This document shows positions 16,325-24,269 of a stretch of 64,000 nt of DNA, in pieces. Position 1 is the first letter of the stretch, and every line of letters starts with the position of its first letter. The notes under the pieces were generated by a model. That model was given only the letters and a program-made list of their open reading frames with translations, did no database searches and was not told the origin of the DNA. Source of the stretch: SMYC01 sp963578475 (GTDB lineage: Bacteria; Acidobacteriota; Vicinamibacteria; Marinacidobacterales; SMYC01); contig CAUZCL010000023.1 of NCBI GenBank assembly GCA_963578475.1, positions 3,234-67,233 on the forward strand. The letters run 5' to 3'. The position numbers and the translations under genes were made by a program.

Positions 16325-17866
16325 ATGACCACGGTAATGGAAAAACACAAAGTTTTGCTCGACAAGCTAGGCCTCGAAGACGTCAATGCGGGAGCTTGTG
16401 CGGGACCCGATAAATGGATCGCGGACCCGAACGGCACAGAGATTACGTCCTTGAATCCCACGACGGGTGAGCCCATCGCGAAAATCATCCAGGCTACGCC
16501 CCCAACTTACGAGACGGTCATGGCTCAGGCCCACGAAGCTTTTCTGTCCTGGCGGACGGTACCCGCTCCGGAGCGCGGACAATTGGTTCGCGATCTCGGA
16601 GACGCGCTTCGGGAGTTGAAAGAGCCGCTCGGAGATCTGATTTCGCTCGAAATGGGCAAGATTCGCGCCGAGGGGCACGGCGAAGTCCAGGAGATGATCG
16701 ACATTTGCGATTTCGCCGTCGGCCTTTCGCGGCAGCTCTACGGGCTCACGATGCATTCCGAAAGGCCCAACCATCGGATGTACGAGCAATGGCATCCATT
16801 GGGTGTTGTTGGCATCATCACCGCCTTCAATTTTCCAATGGCGGTCTGGTCCTGGAACACGGCCATCGCCGCGGTTTGTGGCGACCCCGTCTTGTGGAAA
16901 CCGTCGACCGATACGCCGCTCACGGCCATCGCCGTGCAGCATGTGGCCAACCGTGTGATGGCGGATCACGGTTTGTCCGGCATCTTCACCCTTACGGTGG
17001 GCCCGGGCCGAAGTGTCGGCGAGCTTCTGTTAAACGACCCGCGAGCCGCGCTCGTCTCGTTCACCGGCTCCACGCCTGTGGGAAGACACGTTTCTGAGGC
17101 CGTGGCCAAGCGTTTCGGAGGCACGATCCTCGAGCTCGGCGGCAACAACGCCATCATCGTTGCCGGCGACGCGGATCTCGACATGGCGACACGCGCGATT
17201 CTGTTCGGGGCCGTGGGAACGGCAGGACAGCGCTGCACGAGCACGCGTCGTATCATCGTCCAGAAGGACATCAGAGCGGAGCTCAAGGACCGCCTGGTCA
17301 AAGCTTATCAGCAAGTCCGCATCGGCGACCCGCTCGACGAAAGCACCTTGATGGGACCTCTCGTCAACGCCAAAGCCGTCGACGACATGTTCGCCGCCCT
17401 CGACACAGTCAAAGAGCAGGGCGGCGAGATCCTCGTGGGCGGCAACAAGCTTCCTGAAAAGGGACCGAATTTCGTGGAGCCGACGATCGTCAAGATGCCG
17501 GAGCAATCCGAGATCGTGAAGGAAGAGACGTTCGCCCCGATCCTGTACATGCTCGAATTTGACGCTATCGAGGAGGCCGTGGCGATCCACAACGGCGTTC
17601 CACAGGGGCTTTCGAGCGCGATCTTTACGGACAGCATGCGCACCGCCGAAACGTTCCTGTCTGTGGCGGGCTCGGATTGTGGCATCGCAAACGTCAATAT
17701 CGGAACGTCCGGCGCCGAGATTGGCGGCGCCTTCGGCGGTGAGAAAGAGACCGGCGGCGGCCGGGAATCGGGCTCCGACGCGTGGAAGGCCTATATGCGA
17801 CGCCAGACCAACACGATCAACTGGTCGAAAGAGCTTCCGCTCGCTCAGGGCATTACGTTTGAGTAG
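16325..17866 (+). CDS. ALDH7-family aldehyde dehydrogenase (alpha-aminoadipate semialdehyde dehydrogenase type)
   Basis: 513 residues from the ATG at 16325, with AGGAG about 10 bases upstream; the open frame further upstream lies in the repeat element and is not protein-like. Catalytic glutamate is in LELGGNNAIIV (about residue 270) and the nucleophile in VGTAGQRCTSTRR (Cys about 304). The C-terminus GGGRESGSDAWKAYMRR...PLAQGITFE is the hallmark of ALDH7/antiquitin enzymes, which oxidise alpha-aminoadipate semialdehyde in lysine breakdown and also act on betaine-type aldehydes. The adjacent DAO-family gene fits the pipecolate/lysine route (bacterial amaA-amaB pairing), though that partner is broken here. 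Confidence 0.9.
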   Translation: MTTVMEKHKVLLDKLGLEDVNAGACAGPDKWIADPNGTEITSLNPTTGEPIAKIIQATPPTYETVMAQAHEAFLSWRTVPAPERGQLVRDLGDALRELKEPLGDLISLEMGKIRAEGHGEVQEMIDICDFAVGLSRQLYGLTMHSERPNHRMYEQWHPLGVVGIITAFNFPMAVWSWNTAIAAVCGDPVLWKPSTDTPLTAIAVQHVANRVMADHGLSGIFTLTVGPGRSVGELLLNDPRAALVSFTGSTPVGRHVSEAVAKRFGGTILELGGNNAIIVAGDADLDMATRAILFGAVGTAGQRCTSTRRIIVQKDIRAELKDRLVKAYQQVRIGDPLDESTLMGPLVNAKAVDDMFAALDTVKEQGGEILVGGNKLPEKGPNFVEPTIVKMPEQSEIVKEETFAPILYMLEFDAIEEAVAIHNGVPQGLSSAIFTDSMRTAETFLSVAGSDCGIANVNIGTSGAEIGGAFGGEKETGGGRESGSDAWKAYMRRQTNTINWSKELPLAQGITFE

Positions 17867-17913
17867 ACCGCGTTTCGCTGCTTCTACCAGCTATCAGCGC
17901 CTGCTACCCTTCG

Positions 17914-18450
17914 ATGGTAACGGAATCGCCGGAGCAAGGTGAGCCCAGTGAAGTCCTCCAGCTAGAGCGGCTTCGGCAAGCGCCTCCTCTTCGTCGTTTC
18001 GCGGGGTACTTTCGTCTCGGCGGCCCCGGCTTCATGGACGCCGCGCTCACGCTCGGCGCGGGCACACTCACGGCCGCGATGCTCTCGGGCGCCACCTTCG
18101 GCTATAAGACGGTTTGGCTCCTCTGGGTCTCGATGGGGCTCGGCCTGTTCATGATGGCGGCCATGGCGCGGTTTACCACGCGTGGCCTCGGGGTCATAGC
18201 CCTTCAAGACCGCTACCACGGCTGGGTCATCGGCTCGCTCATGACAGCGCTCATCGGCACCACCGGCGTGGCCATCGTTTTCAATTGGGGCCAAGTAAGT
18301 CTCGGCACCTACTTGATGGAGTTACTGGCGGACAGGCTCGGCTACACGTTCCCGCAACAGTGGAATTGGATCGTCTACGTGGCCCTCACGAGCTGGCTCA
18401 CTTTGAGCTACGGACGGAAAGGCCGCCGCGGCATCCGCTTCATCGAGAAT
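17914..18450 (+). pseudogene. 3'-truncated Nramp-like divalent metal transporter
   Basis: The first 178 or so residues are a membrane transporter N-terminal half: GYFRLGGPGFMDAALTLGAGTLTAAML, then at least four hydrophobic helices. The pattern GPGFMDAA followed by a helix and GYKTVWLLW matches SLC11/Nramp-like proteins, but the metal-binding Asp-Pro-Gly-Asn of true Nramps is replaced by TLGAGT, so substrate is uncertain. Coding sense stops at about 18450 after RRGIRFIE. The open frame beyond is simply antisense to a response regulator. Roughly half of the protein is missing, at the same point where the opposing regulator gene is cut. Confidence 0.65.
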
Positions 18451-18741
18451 TCTTCGAAGATCAGGACTCGTTTTGATCTCCCGAAGCACCTCGTGGCCAT
18501 CCGTTCCCGGCAAGTTGAGATCGAGCAAAACTATCCCCGGTCGAGGAGCTTTGCTAGCGTCGGCGTACTCTCCCCGATGATTCAAGTAGTCGAGTGCGCT
18601 GTCTCCATCAGGGCACCAGTGGATGCTGTTGTCGACGCCCGCTTTGCGAAAGGAACGAATGATGGCTTCTTTGTCCTCCGGGCTGTCCTCGACGAGGAGG
18701 ACCATTTGCGACAACGGCTTGAATAGTTGAGCTTCTGTCAT
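18451..18741 (-). pseudogene. 3'-truncated CheY-like (Rcp1-type) response regulator
   Basis: Starts with ATG at 18741. Receiver-domain landmarks are present: VLLVEDSPEDKEAI with the acidic pocket, DGDSALDYL, and the phosphoacceptor in GIVLLDLNLPGTDGHEVL (second Asp of LLDLNLP). The sequence breaks off after SPDLRRI at about 18451, where relatives continue into PVVVLT and the Thr/Lys switch residues. The frame then runs antisense into the transporter fragment. Single-domain receivers of this type usually pair with histidine kinases; none is present nearby. Confidence 0.7.
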
Positions 18742-18996
18742 GAGATTTTCCTCGAATGAAATAGAAAAACGGATGCGAAGTTTGAATCTTTGAATCTAGC
18801 GTCCTAATCGACCACAGCGCCAGATCCTTTAGGAAGAAACGGCAGAGGGTGAACGTTGGGTGACGCGCCCTGAAACGGGCATCCGTGTCGTGGATTCCGC
18901 ACGCGCGGTTCACGAGGAGGTGATAACCGGGCTCGCTCTACGCTTTTGAAGGTGGAGCTCCGCGCTGCGCCGCGAAGCTATGATAACGTCCTCGAC

Positions 18997-20511
18997 ATGA
19001 TCCGCGATCGGGCGATCCTTCTCGCGGTCATTGCATTGAGCCTCGGTCTCAACCTCACCGCGGTGTCTTGGAGCCTTCCCTCGCGGTTCGCATGGGCTAC
19101 CGACGAGCTACAACCGCCCATCATTCTCTTGGGGATCGAGGAGGGTTTCTCGGGCGACTGGCATCAACCCGCCTATCCTCCACTTCATTACTACCTTTTG
19201 GCTGCGTCCTATATGCCGCTCCTCGCCGCCGACGCCATCGACGTCGAGAGCGTCGAAGGACGGACCGTTCTCTACTATCTAGGGCGCGCTCTTTCTCTTG
19301 CGATGGGCGTCGGGATATTGCTGACGCTTTACCGCATCGGTATCGAGATTTTTGACCGGCGCTCCGCGGTTCTCGCTAGTCTCACCGCGGCCTTGACGGC
19401 GCCTTTCGTGTACTACGCCAAATTCGCGAATCTCGACGTTCCGCTTTCCTTTTGGGTGCTGTTGTCCCTATATTTTTTCGTACGCCACTGGAAGTTCGGA
19501 AAACAACGCGACCTGTGGCTGTTCGCGGGGGTTGCCGTCTTGGCGATGTGCACCAAAGACCAAGCCTATGCTTTCTACGTGCTCCCCGTGGGCGCGTACC
19601 TATTTTTCCGCTTCCGCCGCACCGGCAAGCTCGTAGAACGCGGCCCGATGCGCGCGGCGGCGATAGCCTTCATCCTCTTTCTCACCATTCACAATGTCGT
19701 CTTGAATTTCTGGGGCTTCGTCCACCACTTCGAAGAAATCCTCTGGGCGCGAAGTCACTACAGCGCGTTCGAAGCCGACGCACTCAGCCAGCTCGATCTG
19801 CTCATCCAAACCCTGCGCCACGTCCAGTTCGGGCTCGGCTGGCCGCTGACGCTCGCGAGTGCCGGTGGGTTGTGGCTCGCCTTCGTGAAACGAGACAAAG
19901 ACCCTCTTCCGCTTTGGCTCGTGCTCGCCGCGCTTTCTTATTACATCTTCTTCATCGCACCGGTGGGCAGCACGTGGCTGCGCTACAGCTTGCCTCTCGT
20001 GCTCATCCTGTCTCTTTTCGCCGGCCACGCGCTGGCCACTCTATGGAGTCTTTCAAGAGGTTGGTACCGAGCTGGCATCGTCGCCGTCCTCGCATACTCT
20101 TTTCTCTACGCGGCTTCGGTCGACATATTGCTGCTCCACGATTCGCGTTATACGGTGGAGCATTGGCTCAAGGCGCACATGAAGCCCGGTGAGGTCGTGG
20201 GTTTCATGGGGCCGGAATATTACCTCCCGCGTTTCGACGGTTTGAACGCAAAGAGGCTCCGGCCGACTGAGTCGGTTCTCGAGCGCTCACGACCCGACTA
20301 TCTCGTCATCAACCCCGAATATGTTGCGCGCTTCGCACCGGGCACCCGCGAAGGCGATCTATTCACGAAGCTCTCGGCGGGGCGCGCGGGCTACGGCCTC
20401 GCGCTTCAGCATCAGTCGCATCCGAGAGGCATGCTCCTCGACTTCGAGAACATCCTCGGGAACATGGCGAAAGTAAATCCTGTGATCGCAGTCTACGAGC
20501 GTGCGGAGTGA
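18997..20511 (+). CDS. GT39/ArnT-like membrane glycosyltransferase
   Basis: 504 residues from the ATG at 18997; a TTG at 18946 is the only longer option and adds no protein-like sequence. Many transmembrane helices are visible, beginning ILLAVIALSLGLNLTAV. The first periplasmic loop carries the acidic pair of the family (WATDELQPP, about residues 41-49), with HQPAYPPLHYYLLA after it, a pattern of PMT_2/ArnT glycosyltransferases that use polyprenyl-phosphate sugars. The acceptor (protein, lipid A or exopolysaccharide) cannot be told. It is flanked by the response-regulator remnant and a small convergent DUF3634 gene. Confidence 0.8.
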   Translation: MIRDRAILLAVIALSLGLNLTAVSWSLPSRFAWATDELQPPIILLGIEEGFSGDWHQPAYPPLHYYLLAASYMPLLAADAIDVESVEGRTVLYYLGRALSLAMGVGILLTLYRIGIEIFDRRSAVLASLTAALTAPFVYYAKFANLDVPLSFWVLLSLYFFVRHWKFGKQRDLWLFAGVAVLAMCTKDQAYAFYVLPVGAYLFFRFRRTGKLVERGPMRAAAIAFILFLTIHNVVLNFWGFVHHFEEILWARSHYSAFEADALSQLDLLIQTLRHVQFGLGWPLTLASAGGLWLAFVKRDKDPLPLWLVLAALSYYIFFIAPVGSTWLRYSLPLVLILSLFAGHALATLWSLSRGWYRAGIVAVLAYSFLYAASVDILLLHDSRYTVEHWLKAHMKPGEVVGFMGPEYYLPRFDGLNAKRLRPTESVLERSRPDYLVINPEYVARFAPGTREGDLFTKLSAGRAGYGLALQHQSHPRGMLLDFENILGNMAKVNPVIAVYERAE

Positions 20512-20513
20512 CG

Positions 20514-20789
20514 TCAAAGAAGGGACGACAACACGTTTTGAAAGCGCTGCCGATCGTCCGCGGCAATGCCGCGTGAGAATCTCAAGGTCCGGCCGTGATG
20601 TAACGACACCGTGCCGGTGATGCCCGCATGGCGGGCGACCTCTTCGAAGCCGCGTCGGAGCGGCCCAGCCACCTTGCCGCGCACCGATTGGATGATTCCG
20701 CCCTTGAACTCGATTCGAAAAATGAAAGAGCTCGAAAAAAGCCAGACCACGAAGGCCAGGAAAGCCGCGACCAATACCAACCGAGCCAT
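20514..20789 (-). CDS. DUF3634-like small membrane-anchored protein
   Basis: 91 residues: an N-terminal hydrophobic segment (LVLVAAFLAFVVWLFSSSF) followed by a small polar domain with FKGGIIQSVRGKVAGPLRRGFEEVARHAGITG and the end FSRGIAADDRQRFQNVL. This arrangement is that of the DUF3634 family, whose function is unknown. Its stop lies two bases from the stop of the convergent glycosyltransferase gene. Confidence 0.65.
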   Translation of the reverse strand: MARLVLVAAFLAFVVWLFSSSFIFRIEFKGGIIQSVRGKVAGPLRRGFEEVARHAGITGTVSLHHGRTLRFSRGIAADDRQRFQNVLSSLL

Positions 20790-20880
20790 GATGCAGTCTA
20801 GCGCGGTGCAACACCTTGACGGCCCAGCGCTCTGATGTCAGAGTAGCCCTCGGCCGAATCACACTGATTCAGGTGGACCG

Positions 20881-21733
20881 ATGTCTTTGTTGATCGGGAT
20901 TGCCTTTCTCGCCCTCGCCGCAAGCGCTCCCGCGGCGTCCTAAACGGGACAGGACCGACCCGCCTACACGGCACCCCGCGCCGCGGACGGGCATCCCGAT
21001 TTGAACGGGATTTGGCAGGCGCTCAACGAGGCGCATTACGACCTCGCCACCCATATGGCGCGCGCGGCTATGGCGTTTCGCGAGGGTCCTGTCCGCCCGG
21101 TTCCCGCGGATGCCGTGCTCGCGCTCGGCGCCGTCGGTGCTGTGCCCGGCGGATTCGGGGTGGGTCGAAGGCGGCGAGATCCCGTACAAACCCGCGGCGC
21201 TCGCGAAGCAGAAGGAAAATCGCGAGAACTGGCTCGAGCTCGACCCGGAGATCAAGTGCTACTTGCCGGGCGTTCCGCGGGCGACCTATATGCCTTACCC
21301 CTTCCATATTTTTCAGAGCCACAACTCGTTTTTCATCGCTTATACCTATGCTGGCGCCGTGCGCGATATCTATATCGAAGACTCGGGACCGCCGCCTATT
21401 GATTCCTGGATGGGACAATCCGTCGGGCATTGGGAAGGCGAGACCTTCGTCGTCGAGGTCACGGGTCAGAACGACCAAATGTGGTTCGACCGCTCTGGGA
21501 ATTTCCACAGTGAAGAGCTCCGTGTCGTGGAGCGCTATACGCGGACCGGGCCCGACCACCTTCTGTACGAGGCCACCATCGAAGATCCGAAAGTCTTCGA
21601 GCGGCCGTGGAAGATCAGCATGCCGCTCTATCGACGGATCGAGTCGAGTGCGCAGCTGATGGAGTTCAAGCACGTCGAGTTCGTCGAAGAGATGATGTAC
21701 GGCGAGTTCCGAAAGACGCCGCTCAGCCGGTAG
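20881..21733 (+). pseudogene. broken exported protein (GHWEGxT family, copy 1)
   Basis: The start gives a clean signal peptide (MSLLIGIAFLALAASAPAAS) that runs into an in-frame TAA at 20941-20943. The same frame continues TGQDRPAYTAPRAADGHPDLNGIWQ, so the TAA probably replaced a CAA (Gln). Near 21160 a frameshift moves the reading to WVEGGEIPYKPAALAKQ, then YLPGVPRATYMPYPF, SVGHWEGETFVVEV, and the end MYGEFRKTPLSR at 21733. Function of the family is unknown to me; it resembles proteins commonly encoded next to DUF6152 genes in Acidobacteriota. The next gene is a paralog. Two independent lesions make decay more likely than a single error. Confidence 0.75.
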
Positions 21734-21750
21734 CGAGAGGAGTCGGGTCG

Positions 21751-22723
21751 ATGCGCGCTCGAATCACATTCCTTGTCGCGACACTCGTCATCGCGACCGG
21801 CTATCGGCTCAGGAAGCCAAGGAGATCCCACGGACGCCCGACGGCCGGCCGGATTTGTCCGGGATATACGACACGGCCACGTTGAGGCCGCACGCACAGC
21901 AAGGCTCGCGCTGCCGAGTGATGGGGACCGCGACGCACCTCCGCCTGGCGGCGACGGCTCTCCCGGCGCGGCCGGCAACGTTCGCGGATATAACAACTTC
22001 TGGACCGATCGGGGCACCGAAGCCTTCACGCTCGACGGCAAGTTCCGCACTTCTATCATCGTCGACCCGAAAAACGGCCGCGACCCGGAATTGACGCCGG
22101 CCGGCGCGAAACGGCGCGCCGCTTGGGTCAGCCTTTTTGGGAAGAACACCGGCGAGGCGTGGTGGCTCGACTGGCCGGGTCCCGGCCCTTACGACAACCC
22201 GGAGCAACGCCCGCTTGGCGAGCGCTGCTTGCTCGCTTTCGGCTCTTCGTCAGGGCCGCCTTCCTTGCCCGTGCTCTACAACAACTTCAAGCGCATCGTT
22301 CAGACTGAGGACTACGTCGTTATCCTCGTCGAGATGGTTCACGACGCGCGCATCATCCCTTTGAACCGAGAGCACGCACCGAAGAAGATCCGGAAGTGGA
22401 TGGGCGATTAGGTCGGACATTGGGAAGGCGACACGCTCGTCGTGGACACGGCCAACTTTACCGACAAGACCGCGTTCCGCGGCGCTTCAGAGAACCTACA
22501 CGTGGTGGAGCGCTTCACGCGCGTCGACGAGAATAGGCTCCTTTGTCAGCTCACCATCGACGATCCCGAAACGTGGAAAACACCGTGGAGCGGCAAATAT
22601 CTGTGGGTGGCGACGGACGACGCGATGTACGAATATGCCTGCCACGACGCCAATTACGCTCTCGCAAACATCCTCAGAGGCGCGCGGCTACTCGACGCCG
22701 AAGCCCTGGAGAAAAAAAGGTAA
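21751..22723 (+). pseudogene. broken exported protein (GHWEGxT family, copy 2)
   Basis: A paralog of the preceding gene, starting 17 bases after it. It opens MRARITFLVATLVIAT in one frame and moves to AQEAKEIPRTPDGRPDLSGIY in a second frame near 21805. It then moves to a third by about 21920 (APPPGGDGSPGAAGNVRGYNNFW), with some 30 expected residues apparently missing between. It continues to HAPKKIRKWMGD, meets an in-frame TAG (22409-22411), and resumes VGHWEGDTLVVDTANF to the end at 22723. The TAG stands where relatives have Ser. Multiple lesions of different kinds indicate a dead gene. Confidence 0.75.
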
Positions 22724-22729
22724 CCGCCC

Positions 22730-23188
22730 ATGCGCGATAAACTAGCCGTCGTCATCCTTGCTATATTCGCTCTACTCCTCGCCGCGGCTCTGCCCGTAGT
22801 GGCCCATCACGCCTTCGGGGCAGAGTTCGATCCCAACCGGCCCGTCTTATTGGAGGGGCCGGTGACGAAAGTCGAGTGGGTCAACCCGCATGCCTGGATC
22901 CACCTAGACGTGACGACCGAGGACGGCAAAACGGAGTCGTGGATGGTCGAAGGAGGGACGCCCAACACGCTCTTGAGACGCGGCGTCACGAAGGACTCGT
23001 TGAAGCCGGGCACGGTGATCATCGTCGACGGCTACCAAAGCAAAGATCGCTCGAATCGGGCCAACGGGCGCAATGTAACTTTCCCGGACGGACGGAAGCT
23101 CTTCCTGGGCTCGTCGGGCACGGGCGCCCCCCGGGACGGAGCGGATCCGACGGAGCGGCCGCGAAAGAAAAAGCCCAACACCCGTTAG
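22730..23188 (+). CDS. DUF6152 family exported protein
   Basis: 152 residues with a signal peptide (LAVVILAIFALLLAAALPVVA) followed directly by HHAFGAEFDPNRPV, then GPVTKVEWVNPHAWIHLDV, the conserved core of DUF6152 proteins, and a basic Pro/Arg/Lys tail. It starts seven bases after the second broken paralog and was presumably translated from the same message. Function is unknown; the early His-His and the conserved NPHAW suggest a metal or ligand site (inference). Confidence 0.82.
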   Translation: MRDKLAVVILAIFALLLAAALPVVAHHAFGAEFDPNRPVLLEGPVTKVEWVNPHAWIHLDVTTEDGKTESWMVEGGTPNTLLRRGVTKDSLKPGTVIIVDGYQSKDRSNRANGRNVTFPDGRKLFLGSSGTGAPRDGADPTERPRKKKPNTR

Positions 23189-23200
23189 CTAGCAGCTTAG

Positions 23201-23674
23201 TTAGGAAAAGCCGATCCAGCGTCCGCCCCAAGGGACGGTCGCCCAGAGCCCGATCGAAACGACACCGACGACCCGGCCCCAGATAGGGCCGATGCTTCCG
23301 GCTTCCGCCATCGATACTTTGCGGCGAATCGTAAAGGTGAAGATGAGTGCGAAGAAGAGACCCGTGATCTTTATCCAGAACGCTTCGCTGTAGTAGCACT
23401 TCACGGATTCGGAGACGAAGAGCAAGCTCCCGGAGACGACAGCAACGGCTACGCCTCGCTGCAGCCAGGGTTTCATCTCCTGTGCAACCTGCGCGACGGG
23501 TTGCGATCGAAACGCAAGCCCAATCAGGCGGAGATCTACGAGGAGCACGGCGCCTCCGAGAACTCCGAAGGCAACGAGGTGAAACGCCTCGATGAAGGGA
23601 AACAGCCACGTCGAAGTACGGATTATCTCGCCCACCGTCGTAAGCTCGAACCATTCGAAGAGCGGGAGAAGCAT
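23201..23674 (-). CDS. DUF6644-like four-helix membrane protein (copy 1)
   Basis: 157 residues starting at the ATG at 23674, whose A is the last base of the upstream gene's TGA. Four hydrophobic helices are visible: FHLVAFGVLGGAVLLVDLRL, VAVAVVSGSLLFVSES, FWIKITGLFFALIFTF and VGVVSIGLWATVPW. This matches small integral-membrane proteins (DUF6644 type) found beside DUF6152 genes. The conserved His in FHLVAF and its equivalent in the paralog could be a heme or metal ligand (inference). Converges on the DUF6152 gene. Confidence 0.65.
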   Translation of the reverse strand: MLLPLFEWFELTTVGEIIRTSTWLFPFIEAFHLVAFGVLGGAVLLVDLRLIGLAFRSQPVAQVAQEMKPWLQRGVAVAVVSGSLLFVSESVKCYYSEAFWIKITGLFFALIFTFTIRRKVSMAEAGSIGPIWGRVVGVVSIGLWATVPWGGRWIGFS

Positions 23675-24234
23675 CACTCCGGCTCCACAACGCATCCGGC
23701 CGCCCAGTTGACGATCGGGGGCTGCGGCTGACGATCGCAGTCGAACCAATTATAGGCGATCATGCGCCCCGCGAAAATGATACACACCCAGAGAACGAGC
23801 GCGGCCGCACCCGCAAATCGCGCGCTTTTAGGCGTCACGGGATCCCGATCCCACTCAGCGACGCGCAGCCAAATCGTCGAGTGAAACACCCACACATTGA
23901 TGCCGGCCACTATGAGTAGGATCACCTTCACTCGAAAGAAGATGCTCTGATCGGTCCGGACGGGGATCGCGTAGAACAGGAGCGCGCCGGTGACGATCAT
24001 CACGATGAAACCCGCGATCGTCCAAGGCAAGAGTCTTTTTTCTACTTCAGAGACCGGGACCTGCGTCAAAGCGAGGCTCAATAGTCGTAAATCCAGAACC
24101 GTCGCGAAGCCGAAGAACAATGCCAGCGCCCACACATGGGTGGATTCGACGAGGGGATAGACCCAAAGCGATTAGTGAAGCGCTATGCTCCACTGCGTCT
24201 CCGCGAGCCATTTGGCGAACCCTAGAAGCGACAT
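23674..24234 (-). pseudogene. DUF6644-like membrane protein (copy 2) with a nonsense codon
   Basis: From the ATG at 24234 the frame reads SLLGFAKWLAETQWSIALH, then TAA (24174-24172), then continues without shift as SLWVYPLVESTHVWALALFFG and four membrane helices to the stop at 23674-23676. The TAA most simply derives from CAA (Gln). A GTG at 24135 could allow re-initiation of 153 residues, retaining all helices but losing the N-terminal segment, so partial function is possible. It is translationally coupled to copy 1 (TGATG overlap). Confidence 0.7.
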
Positions 24235-24269
24235 CGCTCCGGCATTATCTCCAATATCGACCGGCGATG

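Noticed and set aside
18946..18996. Earlier TTG start for the GT39 gene
   Set aside because: The extension is not hydrophobic or conserved-looking and sits before a good ATG directly preceding the first membrane helix.
20881..24234. Stop-codon recoding (TAA/TAG read as amino acids)
   Set aside because: TAA and TAG end many intact genes in the window, and the internal stops sit in genes that mostly carry frameshifts too.
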